A stretch of DNA of 43,710 nt. It comes from Sulfurimonas sp. GTDB taxonomy: Bacteria > Campylobacterota > Campylobacteria > Campylobacterales > Sulfurimonadaceae. Numbering within the stretch: position 1 is the stretch's first letter; each line of letters begins with the position of its first letter. The DNA lies in contig JALSUU010000026.1 in NCBI GenBank assembly GCA_027071075.1, forward strand, positions 1-43,710, read 5' to 3'. The position numbers and the translations under genes are program-made. Of the stretch, positions 18,460 to 25,636 are shown piece after piece. The notes beneath the pieces were generated by a model. That model searched no databases. It had not been told where the DNA came from and worked only from the letters and a program-made list of their open reading frames with translations.

Positions 18460-18870
18460 TTACCAATGACGGATTTCTCTATGACACTTCATACATTGTC
18501 CCATAATTTTTGTATATGCCTGTACTGCTTCTGCAGAGTCACCCGCTTTAAATCTTTGAAGTATAGTAAGTGATTTTGTACTTATTTTTTTAACAATTTT
18601 ATTTGTCATTTGGTACTTTTCATCCATAAATTTTTCCATTATGTCTTGCTCTTGTGCCTCTTTTTGGATAGGCTTTACATTTGCAATTGTAGTAGTAAGT
18701 TGATCAACACCTGCCTCAACAGTATCATAGTTGTTATAGAAAAAACCACTTTGGATAATATTCATAGACTCCGCAATTTTATTCATATCTGCTATCCTAT
18801 CTGCTTGAGTATATGGCTTTGCAACAAGTGCCGTGCCAGCTATCATTAGACCTATTATTACTCTTTTCAT
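18460..18870 (-). CDS. cytochrome c'-like monohaem protein
   Basis: The 136 residues comprise a signal peptide (about 1-17) and a mainly helical domain with a single C-terminal haem site, Cys126-Met-Lys-Cys129-His130. A haem motif at the end of a four-helix domain is typical of cytochrome c' and cytochrome c-556-like proteins, which bind NO or CO or carry electrons in the periplasm. A good AAGGAG site precedes the ATG, and TATAAT lies at 18900-18905. It is the first gene of the adaptor/Bax/LolA-like/exporter set. The link between a haem protein and an exporter is unexplained. Confidence 0.8.
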   Translation of the reverse strand: MKRVIIGLMIAGTALVAKPYTQADRIADMNKIAESMNIIQSGFFYNNYDTVEAGVDQLTTTIANVKPIQKEAQEQDIMEKFMDEKYQMTNKIVKKISTKSLTILQRFKAGDSAEAVQAYTKIMGQCMKCHREIRHW

Positions 18871-18899
18871 TTAAACTCCTTAGTGATGTGATTGCAAAT

Positions 18900-18905
18900 A
18901 TTATA
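18900..18905 (-). promoter_or_regulatory. -10 box of the cytochrome/adaptor/exporter operon
   Basis: GGCTATAAT on the minus strand, 29 bases before the cytochrome ATG and upstream of AAGGAG. It is the only strong -10 seen before the block running to 13845. Confidence 0.6.
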
Positions 18906-19051
18906 GCCTAATTAATTTTAAATAAATTAGAAATTATTTCAAATAATTGAATTCTTTGTTTAATTGTCTCATTATTGTGCAGTATCAAAACATATCTCAA
19001 GGTAATTGACGCAAACAGCTAATTTTAAGTTTTTCTTTAGGCAGAAAGGGT

Positions 19052-19057
19052 TATAGT
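19052..19057 (+). promoter_or_regulatory. possible -10 box of the repeat-protein gene
   Basis: TATAGT lies 34 bases before the ATG at 19092, with an AGGGGA site between them. The 221-base gap (18871-19091) also holds the divergent promoter above and AT-rich sequence; nothing else was recognised. Confidence 0.35.
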
Positions 19058-19091
19058 TTTCTCAGTTCAATTTCAAATACAGGGGAAAAAT

Positions 19092-20030
19092 ATGACAAAA
19101 AAATTACTACTAAGTACAGTTGCAGCCTTAGCTCTAACTACAAGTTTATCTGCGGATTTTAGTTTCGGTGATATGTTCAAAGACATGAAAGATGGTATGA
19201 CTTCTATGAGTCATGATGCTAGAGATTCTGTTCAGTCTGGTGTTGATGGTGGTGTTGAAGTATCTAAGAGTGGTGAGCGTACTGTTACAAGTGTGAGTCA
19301 CGATGCAAAAGATAGTGCAATAAAATCAAGTGATGACCTTAAAACAAGTGAAATTGCTACTGTAAAATCTGGTTCAGATACAACGAGTGGTATCTCTAAA
19401 GATTTAAGAGACTCAACTATTGAAGTTGCTGAGGACTCTAAAGACTCTGTATCAAATACAACAAGAGATCTTAAAGATAGTTCAACTATGGCAACAAAAG
19501 ACTTTAAAGATTCAGCAGTTACAGTTTCACATGATGTAAATGATGCAACTAAAAATACATCAAACAATATGAATGACTCTACAAAGACTATCTCTAACAA
19601 CATTAATGACTCTGCGAAGACAACTTCAAATAATATGAATGACTCTACCAAGACAATTTCAAATAACATTAATGACTCTGCGAAGACAACTTCAAATAAC
19701 TTGAATGATAGTACAAAAACTACATCAAACAATATGAATGACTCTACAAAGACTATCTCTAACAATATCAACGACTCTGCGAAGACGACTTCAAATAATA
19801 TGAATGACTCTACTAAGACAATTTCAAACAATGCAAATGATAGCACAAAAACTATCTCTAACAATGCAAATGATAGCACAAAAACTATCTCTAACAATGC
19901 AAACGATAGCACTAAAACAGTTTCAAACAATGCAAATGATTCAACAAAGTCAGTTTCAAATAACATCAACTCTGATGATTACCAAGACTACTTAAGATTA
20001 AAAGCAAAGTATGAGAAAGGTGGGCTCTAG
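19092..20030 (+). CDS. secreted protein of 11-residue tandem repeats
   Basis: The 312-residue product has a clear signal peptide (MTKKLLLSTVAALALTTSLSA) and no cysteine in the mature part. From Ser102 to residue 288 it consists of 17 uninterrupted 11-residue repeats. The early ones read like SKDLRDSTIEV and TRDLKDSSTMA; the later ones are near-identical SNNMNDSTKTI and SNNANDSTKTI. Diverged copies (SHDARDS, SHDAKDS) precede them. An 11-residue period with regular charge is known from LEA group 3 proteins, apolipoproteins and synuclein, and fits an amphipathic or right-handed coiled helix. I do not recognise a named family. The gene stands alone between divergent and convergent neighbours, with its own RBS (AGGGGA) and strong terminator. 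A stress-protective or surface-filament role would be inference. Confidence 0.8.
   Translation: MTKKLLLSTVAALALTTSLSADFSFGDMFKDMKDGMTSMSHDARDSVQSGVDGGVEVSKSGERTVTSVSHDAKDSAIKSSDDLKTSEIATVKSGSDTTSGISKDLRDSTIEVAEDSKDSVSNTTRDLKDSSTMATKDFKDSAVTVSHDVNDATKNTSNNMNDSTKTISNNINDSAKTTSNNMNDSTKTISNNINDSAKTTSNNLNDSTKTTSNNMNDSTKTISNNINDSAKTTSNNMNDSTKTISNNANDSTKTISNNANDSTKTISNNANDSTKTVSNNANDSTKSVSNNINSDDYQDYLRLKAKYEKGGL
19395..19955 (+). repeat. 17 tandem 33-bp coding repeats
   Basis: The units are exactly 33 bases and stay in frame. Units 1-5 are diverged. Units 6-13 mainly alternate NNMNDSTKTIS with NNINDSAKTTS, giving a 66-base higher-order period. Units 14-17 are the near-identical NNANDSTKT type. The gradient suggests recent stepwise expansion towards the 3' end. 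Confidence 0.95.
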
Positions 20031-20052
20031 TCCTTCCTCTTCTCTTTAGTTT

Positions 20053-20088
20053 TTCTAATGCACAGCTCGTGCATTAGAACTTTTTTTT
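20053..20088 (+). terminator. strong intrinsic terminator after the repeat-protein gene
   Basis: TTCTAATGCAC (20053-20063), loop AGCTC, and GTGCATTAGAA (20069-20079) form a perfect 11-bp stem followed by C and eight T (20081-20088). It lies 22 bases after the stop codon. Confidence 0.93.
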
Positions 20089-20234
20089 CTCACACTTCAA
20101 AACGCTCATCAATTTTTTATTACTTTCATCATATATCTTACTTAGAGACAAAATTCATTAGAGAGTCTACATTCTATCCATCAATTGGGTACAAGTTTAG
20201 AATGACGCTTTGAATGAGTTAGCTGTGCTATGCG

Positions 20235-20267
20235 ACAAAATAGGCTTGTATAAACAAACTATTTTGT
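20235..20267 (-). terminator. hairpin at the end of the split RND operon
   Basis: ACAAAATAG and CTATTTTGT pair around an inner TTGT/ACAA stem, spanning the stop codon of the second RND gene. After the stem on the minus strand comes CGC, not a T-tract, so it may be a weak terminator or an mRNA 3'-end stabiliser. Confidence 0.4.
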
Positions 20268-22043
20268 AGGATTACCGTGATGTATTTCGGGTGGAACCTC
20301 TGTGACATCCATATGCTCTTCATCTTTTCCTTCTCCCTCTTTACAAATCATACCACCATTTTGAGGACAAATCGCATCTACTTTTGCCATTAGTACAGGT
20401 ATATAAAAAAGAGAGACAGCTGTTGATGCCATACTTCCAAAAATTAGAGCAATACCAAGACCACCGAAGATAGGATCTGTTGCGAGTAAGAGTGAGCCTA
20501 ATATAATTGCAACAGCAGTAAGCATAATCGGCTTAGAGCGTGTTGCTGTAGAGATTGCTATGGCACGATTTTTTTCTATACCACTCTCAATCAAAGACTT
20601 TGTAAAGTCTATAAGGAGTAGAGAACTTCTTGCACTAATTCCCATCAATGAGATAAATCCTATAAGAGAAGTTGCGGTAAGATAAAAATGCACTCCAGTG
20701 ATAAAGTGTAAAAATACAATATCAGTAATGTAGTGCCCAATAATAACACCGATGATGGATAAAAAGCTCCCCATAAGGACTATTCCACTTAAGGCAAAAG
20801 ATTTATAGTAAACAACCATCAATAGAAACATTAAAACAAGTGCAGAGATAAAAGCACCGCCAAGATCTCTAAAGGTATCAAGTGAGACTTTCATCTCACC
20901 ATCCCATCTCACAAGTATTTTTTCTCCTGTTTTCTTATGAACTAGAGCAAGGTCAAACATGTAAGTACTCGCTCCAGTAAGTCGCTTTACTTCAAAATCT
21001 TTCTCAAGCTTTTTTATTAGTATCTCTCTTGCGTCCATCAAAGGATAGACTTGAGAGACTAAATCACATTCAGCAGTTATAGAGACCTTATTATGCATAT
21101 TTTTCTTAAAAATAGTTGGATCAGCTACCGTCTCTTTAATATCTACAACCTCTCGAACAGGCACCATTATCCCTTGTTTATTTAGTAGCTTTAGCCGAGA
21201 GAGTTTTAACTCTAAATCCATTTTACTTGCTTCTTTAAGTGTCCGTGTTTTCTTATCTAAAGAGACAAAAATTGGAATTTGATCTTGTTGTTGTATAGAG
21301 TTTTTTGTAGCGACCACACTCCCTTTAAAAGCCATGTAAAGTATTTTACTTACCTGATCTACTCCAAGACTTGAATTTATAATTTTTTCCACATTTGGGA
21401 TAATCTCATATTTTGTATAAATATCATCTTGCATAATATCTATATCTACTAATCCCTCTGTCTCTTTAAATGATTGTTCTACTGTGTGTGATGTTTGTCT
21501 TAAAAGAAGAGTATCTTTTCCGTAGAGATTTACAACTATTGTAGCAAAAGTTGGAGGACCGGAGGGCATCTCTACAAATTTTATTGATGTATCTTTATAA
21601 AGATGTTCACACTGGTTTTGAATTACTGGACGAAGTCTATGAACCATCATATAAGATGGCTCGTCTCGTTCATGTTTATCTGTTAGATTTATAACCATTT
21701 CTGCTTGATTTTTCAGTGACTTAAATGCACTCCCTTTCACGAGCCCTGCATAATCAAGTGGAGCACCTTGCCCTAAAAATATCTCTATATTTTTAATAGA
21801 TTCTTCTTGTTTTAAAACTTTTGCCACACACTCTGTAACTTCTCTTGTTTGCTTAATAGTTGAATTTGTAGCAGTGTCAACATAGATACTATAAGTGTTC
21901 GCACTCTTTCCTGGGAGCATTTTTGCTAAAACCATTTTTGTTGGTATCATGGCTATAGCAAAGATTAAAAAACCTAAAACTATAAAACCTACTTTTCTTT
22001 GTGCTTTTTTGGAACTTACAATTTTATATATTCTCTCTTCCAT
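20259..22043 (-). CDS. RND efflux permease, C-terminal half (split gene)
   Basis: These 594 residues match the second half of an AcrB/CusA-type permease. TM7 is near 18-40, followed by a large periplasmic porter/docking region (45-375) and TM8-12 (about 380-555). A conserved TM10 segment reads GISARSSLLLIDF; many proton-driven RND pumps have Lys (GLSAKNAILIVEF in AcrB) where Arg472 is found. The C-terminal tail is acidic with CPQNGGMIC. The ATG overlaps the stop of the N-terminal half as TAATG and has AAAGGGA 7 bases upstream, so it is built for separate, coupled translation. An in-frame TAA lies five codons before the ATG. Presumably the halves assemble into a functional unit. No adaptor or channel gene is adjacent. 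Confidence 0.82.
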   Translation of the reverse strand: MEERIYKIVSSKKAQRKVGFIVLGFLIFAIAMIPTKMVLAKMLPGKSANTYSIYVDTATNSTIKQTREVTECVAKVLKQEESIKNIEIFLGQGAPLDYAGLVKGSAFKSLKNQAEMVINLTDKHERDEPSYMMVHRLRPVIQNQCEHLYKDTSIKFVEMPSGPPTFATIVVNLYGKDTLLLRQTSHTVEQSFKETEGLVDIDIMQDDIYTKYEIIPNVEKIINSSLGVDQVSKILYMAFKGSVVATKNSIQQQDQIPIFVSLDKKTRTLKEASKMDLELKLSRLKLLNKQGIMVPVREVVDIKETVADPTIFKKNMHNKVSITAECDLVSQVYPLMDAREILIKKLEKDFEVKRLTGASTYMFDLALVHKKTGEKILVRWDGEMKVSLDTFRDLGGAFISALVLMFLLMVVYYKSFALSGIVLMGSFLSIIGVIIGHYITDIVFLHFITGVHFYLTATSLIGFISLMGISARSSLLLIDFTKSLIESGIEKNRAIAISTATRSKPIMLTAVAIILGSLLLATDPIFGGLGIALIFGSMASTAVSLFYIPVLMAKVDAICPQNGGMICKEGEGKDEEHMDVTEVPPEIHHGNPTK

Positions 22044-23626
22044 TAATGCGTCCCTTTAGAGCGTTTTATCAGTTTTCGAGCTAAAAATGGTGCAAATACA
22101 TAGGCTACAAAGAGTGATACAGCCAAAGCAACAGGTACATTAAGCGGTATTGGTAGCATAAACTGTCCCATCATACCACCAACAAAAGCCATTGGAATCA
22201 TGGTAAGCATAATGGCAATAGTTGCAATATTTGTGGAAGGACCTATCTCATCAGTTGCTTCGATGACTATTCTGTCAAAACTATGATGTTGAGTCTCTTT
22301 TAAGTGCATACGCCTATGAATATTTTCAATCACAATAATAGCGTCATCAACAATGAGACCCAAAGAGAGCAAGAAAGCAAAGAGCGTAATACGGTTGATA
22401 GTTTGATCGGTTAAAAAAGCGATGAAAAGAGTAGCCGCTAAAATCATAGGTACTGCAATAGTTACAACCAAAGACTCTCTCCAGCCTAAAAATGGGATAA
22501 GTATAAAAGAGATAATAGCAATAGTCAGAACTAAGTGATGGACAAGTTCATTTACAGCCTCATTTGCGCGTTCACCATAATTTCGAGTTATTATATATCC
22601 TAGTCCAAATTTTTCCAATGCATCATTGTTTTCTTCTAAGGTTTTGATTACTTTTTCTGCAAGATGAACAGCATTTGTCCCCTTAAGTTTTGAAATAGTC
22701 ATCGTTACTTGATCTTCATTTTGAGAGAAAGGTTGCCCATCGGCTTTGTAAGAGATAAGGGCTTCTTGAAAGTTTTGAATATCATAAAAGTATTCAACTT
22801 TTGCAAGGTCTTTGAGGTAAATGAGTGAACCCATATATTTTGCAATTATTAAGTTTTGTAAATCTTCTATAGAGTTTATTGCATTCTTTACCCCAAAAAC
22901 AACTAAACGATTGTTTTCTGTTGGCAAATCCACCTCAGGAGCATTTTTAGCAATAGCCTGTATCGAGTGAACAACTTGACCTATGGAGATATGATATGCA
23001 GAGAGTTTATCCAAATCGAGTAAAACATTAAACTGTGGATGCTTTGCACCCTTAAGTGTTGTTTTTGAGATATCTTCAATGGCATTGATATCTTGCTGAA
23101 TATCTTTTATCAGCTTATAGAGTTTAATATGATCAATCCCTAAATCTTTTTTCTTATAAAAAGCAACAGTTACAATAGGAACATCTATATCTATATCAAA
23201 AGGCTTCACAATTGGCATCATCGCCCCATCTGGAGTTGAGTCCATATTTTGCATCACTTTATCATAAAGTTTTAGATTTGAGCTCTCTCTATCTTCGCCT
23301 ATTTTATACTGAACATTGAGCATACCTACATTATTCATCGCAGTAGAGTAGATATCTTTGACACCCTTTATCTCACTGATGCGTCGCTCAAGAGGTTTTA
23401 GGATGGCATTATTTATCTCATCAGGAGATGCTCCTGGCATTGGTACTATGATAGAACCACCACTTACCGCAATTTGAGGATCCTCTTCACGAGGCATAAC
23501 CTCTAAAGAGATATATCCAAGTGCTAAAATAGCAAAGGCTAAAATAGCAGTTAGAGGATTATTTAAAAAATTTCTTGCAAGAATACCTGCAATATTATGT
23601 AATTTGAGTTCAGAATTATCAGCCAT
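22043..23626 (-). CDS. RND efflux permease, N-terminal half (split gene)
   Basis: The 527 residues cover TM1 (about 25-45, ending VMPREEDPQI, the typical start of the first porter domain), the periplasmic domain (50-360) and TM2-6 (about 365-520). The proton-relay pair Asp427-Asp428 sits in GLIVDDAIIVIENIHRR, as in AcrB TM4. The ORF ends KLIKRSKGTH at the TM6-TM7 linker, where full-length proteins of about 1040 residues continue. The next gene supplies the rest in another frame. Both halves keep family length and motifs, so this does not look like a decaying pseudogene. The 175 bases upstream contain a TATAAA-type -10 candidate but no adaptor gene. Confidence 0.85.
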   Translation of the reverse strand: MADNSELKLHNIAGILARNFLNNPLTAILAFAILALGYISLEVMPREEDPQIAVSGGSIIVPMPGASPDEINNAILKPLERRISEIKGVKDIYSTAMNNVGMLNVQYKIGEDRESSNLKLYDKVMQNMDSTPDGAMMPIVKPFDIDIDVPIVTVAFYKKKDLGIDHIKLYKLIKDIQQDINAIEDISKTTLKGAKHPQFNVLLDLDKLSAYHISIGQVVHSIQAIAKNAPEVDLPTENNRLVVFGVKNAINSIEDLQNLIIAKYMGSLIYLKDLAKVEYFYDIQNFQEALISYKADGQPFSQNEDQVTMTISKLKGTNAVHLAEKVIKTLEENNDALEKFGLGYIITRNYGERANEAVNELVHHLVLTIAIISFILIPFLGWRESLVVTIAVPMILAATLFIAFLTDQTINRITLFAFLLSLGLIVDDAIIVIENIHRRMHLKETQHHSFDRIVIEATDEIGPSTNIATIAIMLTMIPMAFVGGMMGQFMLPIPLNVPVALAVSLFVAYVFAPFLARKLIKRSKGTH

Positions 23627-23843
23627 TATTATATTTTCCCATTATTTTCCCTTTTCAACTATTCATTTTATATCATTGTCTCTAAAATAATCCCTAAGTT
23701 ATTTCGTATTCCCATAATAAAGTAATATCTTTACATATTTACACATCTTCTAAAAAAATAGTGCTAAATAGTTCTCTTCTCAACAAGCTATATTCAAACT
23801 ATTGTTATCCTTACTCACGCAAATGCTTAAAAAGGGAATATAT

Positions 23844-24461
23844 ATGAAAAAAAATGCTCTATTTCTTATCTTACTTGTTGCAATGAGTCTTAATCTCTAT
23901 GCTAAAAATATCGATGCTTCTTTACTAGAAAAGGAAAATGGTCTCACTTATGAAAAAAAAGTGCGAACTCCTTTTACAGGAAATGCCTACTACTTTTTCA
24001 AAAGTGGTAAAACAAAAAAAGTGGTACCCTACTATAAAGGTAAAATAGATGGACGACTGACAGAGTGGCGTGAAAACGGCAGTGTGAAAACAGTCGCTTA
24101 TTTTCGTGCTGGAAAACAAGATGGAGAATACATAGGTAGCTATTCAAATGGTAAAAAGTCTATTGTCGCTTACTATAGGAATGGCAAACAAGATGGTGAA
24201 GTTGCAACCTGGTATAAAAATGGTAAGAAAAAAAGTTCTGCTTACTTTAAAAATAATGTAGAAGATGGTGAGTCAAAAACTTGGTACTCAAACGGAAAGC
24301 TTAAATCACAATCATTCTATACAAATGGAAAAAAAGTAGGAATTTTTAAAGAGTGGTATCCAAATGGTCAACTCTCAGCCAAAGCAGAATATAATGACAA
24401 CAAAATTTTTGGTGCACCTCAATTTTGGAAAAAAGATGGTTCAATTATTGCTACAAAGTAA
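23844..24461 (+). CDS. periplasmic YwqK/MORN_2-repeat protein
   Basis: The ATG at 23844, with AAGGGA 8 bases upstream, gives a signal peptide (MKKNALFLILLVAMSLNLYA) and 205 residues; the upstream TTG/ATG codons in frame lack both features. The mature part is a run of about seven MORN_2 repeats of 20-23 residues with the pattern Y-x-NGK-x-DGE-x-x-x-W-Y. The family is sometimes labelled a YwqK antitoxin, but there is no toxin gene here and the protein is exported. It probably forms an elongated beta scaffold that binds another envelope protein or a lipid. It is alone between a divergent RND gene and the motor-like operon. The 217-base gap upstream (23627-23843) shows no other gene. Confidence 0.8.
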   Translation: MKKNALFLILLVAMSLNLYAKNIDASLLEKENGLTYEKKVRTPFTGNAYYFFKSGKTKKVVPYYKGKIDGRLTEWRENGSVKTVAYFRAGKQDGEYIGSYSNGKKSIVAYYRNGKQDGEVATWYKNGKKKSSAYFKNNVEDGESKTWYSNGKLKSQSFYTNGKKVGIFKEWYPNGQLSAKAEYNDNKIFGAPQFWKKDGSIIATK

Positions 24462-24490
24462 TTAAATAATTTACTTTTAATTAGACATTT

Positions 24491-24512
24491 ATAGGGTACA
24501 ATTTTACCCTAT
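24491..24512 (+). promoter_or_regulatory. palindrome over the -10 of the motor-like operon
   Basis: ATAGGGTA, CAATTT, TACCCTAT is a perfect 8-bp inverted repeat. It contains a -10 candidate TACAAT (24497-24502) and lies 18 bases before the ATG at 24531. There is no T-tract, so it does not read as a terminator for the gene upstream. A repressor operator is likely. Confidence 0.45.
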
Positions 24513-24530
24513 TAAATGAGAGGATGAGCA

Positions 24531-25628
24531 ATGCCACAAAACAAAAAATCCCCCCTATGTTTCGCTAACTTTATAGTTATCACACTTATCCCTATAAGTT
24601 TTTTCATCACAATGATTTTTGGATACCTAGGCGTTATTCCTCTGCATGTACCTGTTCACTCACTCGGTGTCATTGGTTTCATACTTTTTATCTTTTTACT
24701 TTTTACAAAACACAATGCGAACTACTCCGTATGTAATATGCGAGCAACACTTACAGATCTTGAAAGCGCTTTAGAGACAGAGTTACAAAAAAACTCTCTA
24801 AGTATAGATAATGAAGCAAAATCTATTTTAGATATTAAAAAATTTCTAAACCAATACTATAAAGATGTGAGAAATGATAACTTTGTCTCTGTTGCATCAT
24901 CTATCTTCCCTATGCTTGGAATTTTAGGAACTTTTGTTGCCATTGCTATCTCTATGCCTAACTTTTCGGTAACCGATACCGAAGCACTTGACCATGAAAT
25001 ATCACTTCTTTTAAGTGGCGTTGGCTCTGCCTTTTTTGCATCAATCTATGGAATCCTTCTCTCTCTTATCTGGACCTACTTTGAAAAAAGAGGACTGAGT
25101 AAAATAGATTTCTACTTCTCTTCTATCATTGCCGACTTTAGCGCACTTGTTTGGAGTCAAGAAGAGCTTACTATTCATAAGTATGTACAACACGATATTC
25201 AAGAGAATAAGTTTATTGATGCACTTAAAGAGACTTTTAATATTCACTTTTTAAAAGAGATAAACGAACAACACCTCGCTAATTTTGCACTTATCTCAGG
25301 GAACCTACAAGAGAGTTCCAAAGAGCTCCAAAAAGCACTCCATGAAATGGATAGAAGTACTTCAGCACTTGATGCACAAAACAACATCAATCAAGTCATA
25401 TCTGAGTTTACTCAAGCAACACACTCTTTTGAGAAGACTACAAAAGTTTTTAGTGCACAACTCAACAACTCTCTTAACCGTACCTTTGAGAAGATAGATA
25501 CAGAAGTGGGTGAGATAGTGATAAAGCTTGCAGACTTTGCAACACATGTCTCTCAAGAGAGTAAAGAGGTTCAAGATTCTATATCAAAGTACCACAATAT
25601 GGTTGCAAACCATGTCAAAATCAAGTAG
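24531..25628 (+). CDS. MotA/TolQ/ExbB-like proton-channel protein
   Basis: The 365-residue protein has two N-terminal membrane helices (about 12-33 and 40-58), a cytosolic stretch, then the channel pair: FPMLGILGTFVAIAISM (about 127-143) and LLLSGVGSAFFASIYGILLSLIW (about 160-182). The second pair carries the small-residue and proline pattern of the MotA/TolQ/ExbB family. The C-terminal 180 residues are cytosolic and helical. With the MotB/OmpA-like protein encoded 8 bases later it should form a 5:2-type ion-driven stator. It is neither a flagellar motA nor a tol/exb gene by context, as no exbD, tolR or motility genes adjoin it. ZorA of the Zorya defence system is related in principle, but its long tail and the zorC-E genes are missing. 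Confidence 0.8.
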   Translation: MPQNKKSPLCFANFIVITLIPISFFITMIFGYLGVIPLHVPVHSLGVIGFILFIFLLFTKHNANYSVCNMRATLTDLESALETELQKNSLSIDNEAKSILDIKKFLNQYYKDVRNDNFVSVASSIFPMLGILGTFVAIAISMPNFSVTDTEALDHEISLLLSGVGSAFFASIYGILLSLIWTYFEKRGLSKIDFYFSSIIADFSALVWSQEELTIHKYVQHDIQENKFIDALKETFNIHFLKEINEQHLANFALISGNLQESSKELQKALHEMDRSTSALDAQNNINQVISEFTQATHSFEKTTKVFSAQLNNSLNRTFEKIDTEVGEIVIKLADFATHVSQESKEVQDSISKYHNMVANHVKIK

Positions 25629-25636
25629 AAAAAGTA

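Noticed and set aside
18871-19091. tRNA or small RNA gene in the larger gaps (also 20031-20258, 23627-23843, 36922-37106)
   Set aside because: No cloverleaf, T-loop motif or CCA end was found; only promoters, hairpins and AT-rich sequence.
19298-19969. 223-residue ORF on the minus strand opposite the repeat gene
   Set aside because: It is open only because the 33-bp repeat has no stops in that frame; it has no ribosome-binding site, and its translation is a simple copy of the repeat.
20259-23626. RND permease as a frameshifted pseudogene
   Set aside because: Both halves are full length with intact motifs, the break is at the domain linker, and the second half has a proper ribosome-binding site; a single sequencing error cannot be excluded.
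23844-24461. Toxin-antitoxin module from the YwqK antitoxin label
   Set aside because: The protein has a signal peptide, and there is no toxin gene beside it.
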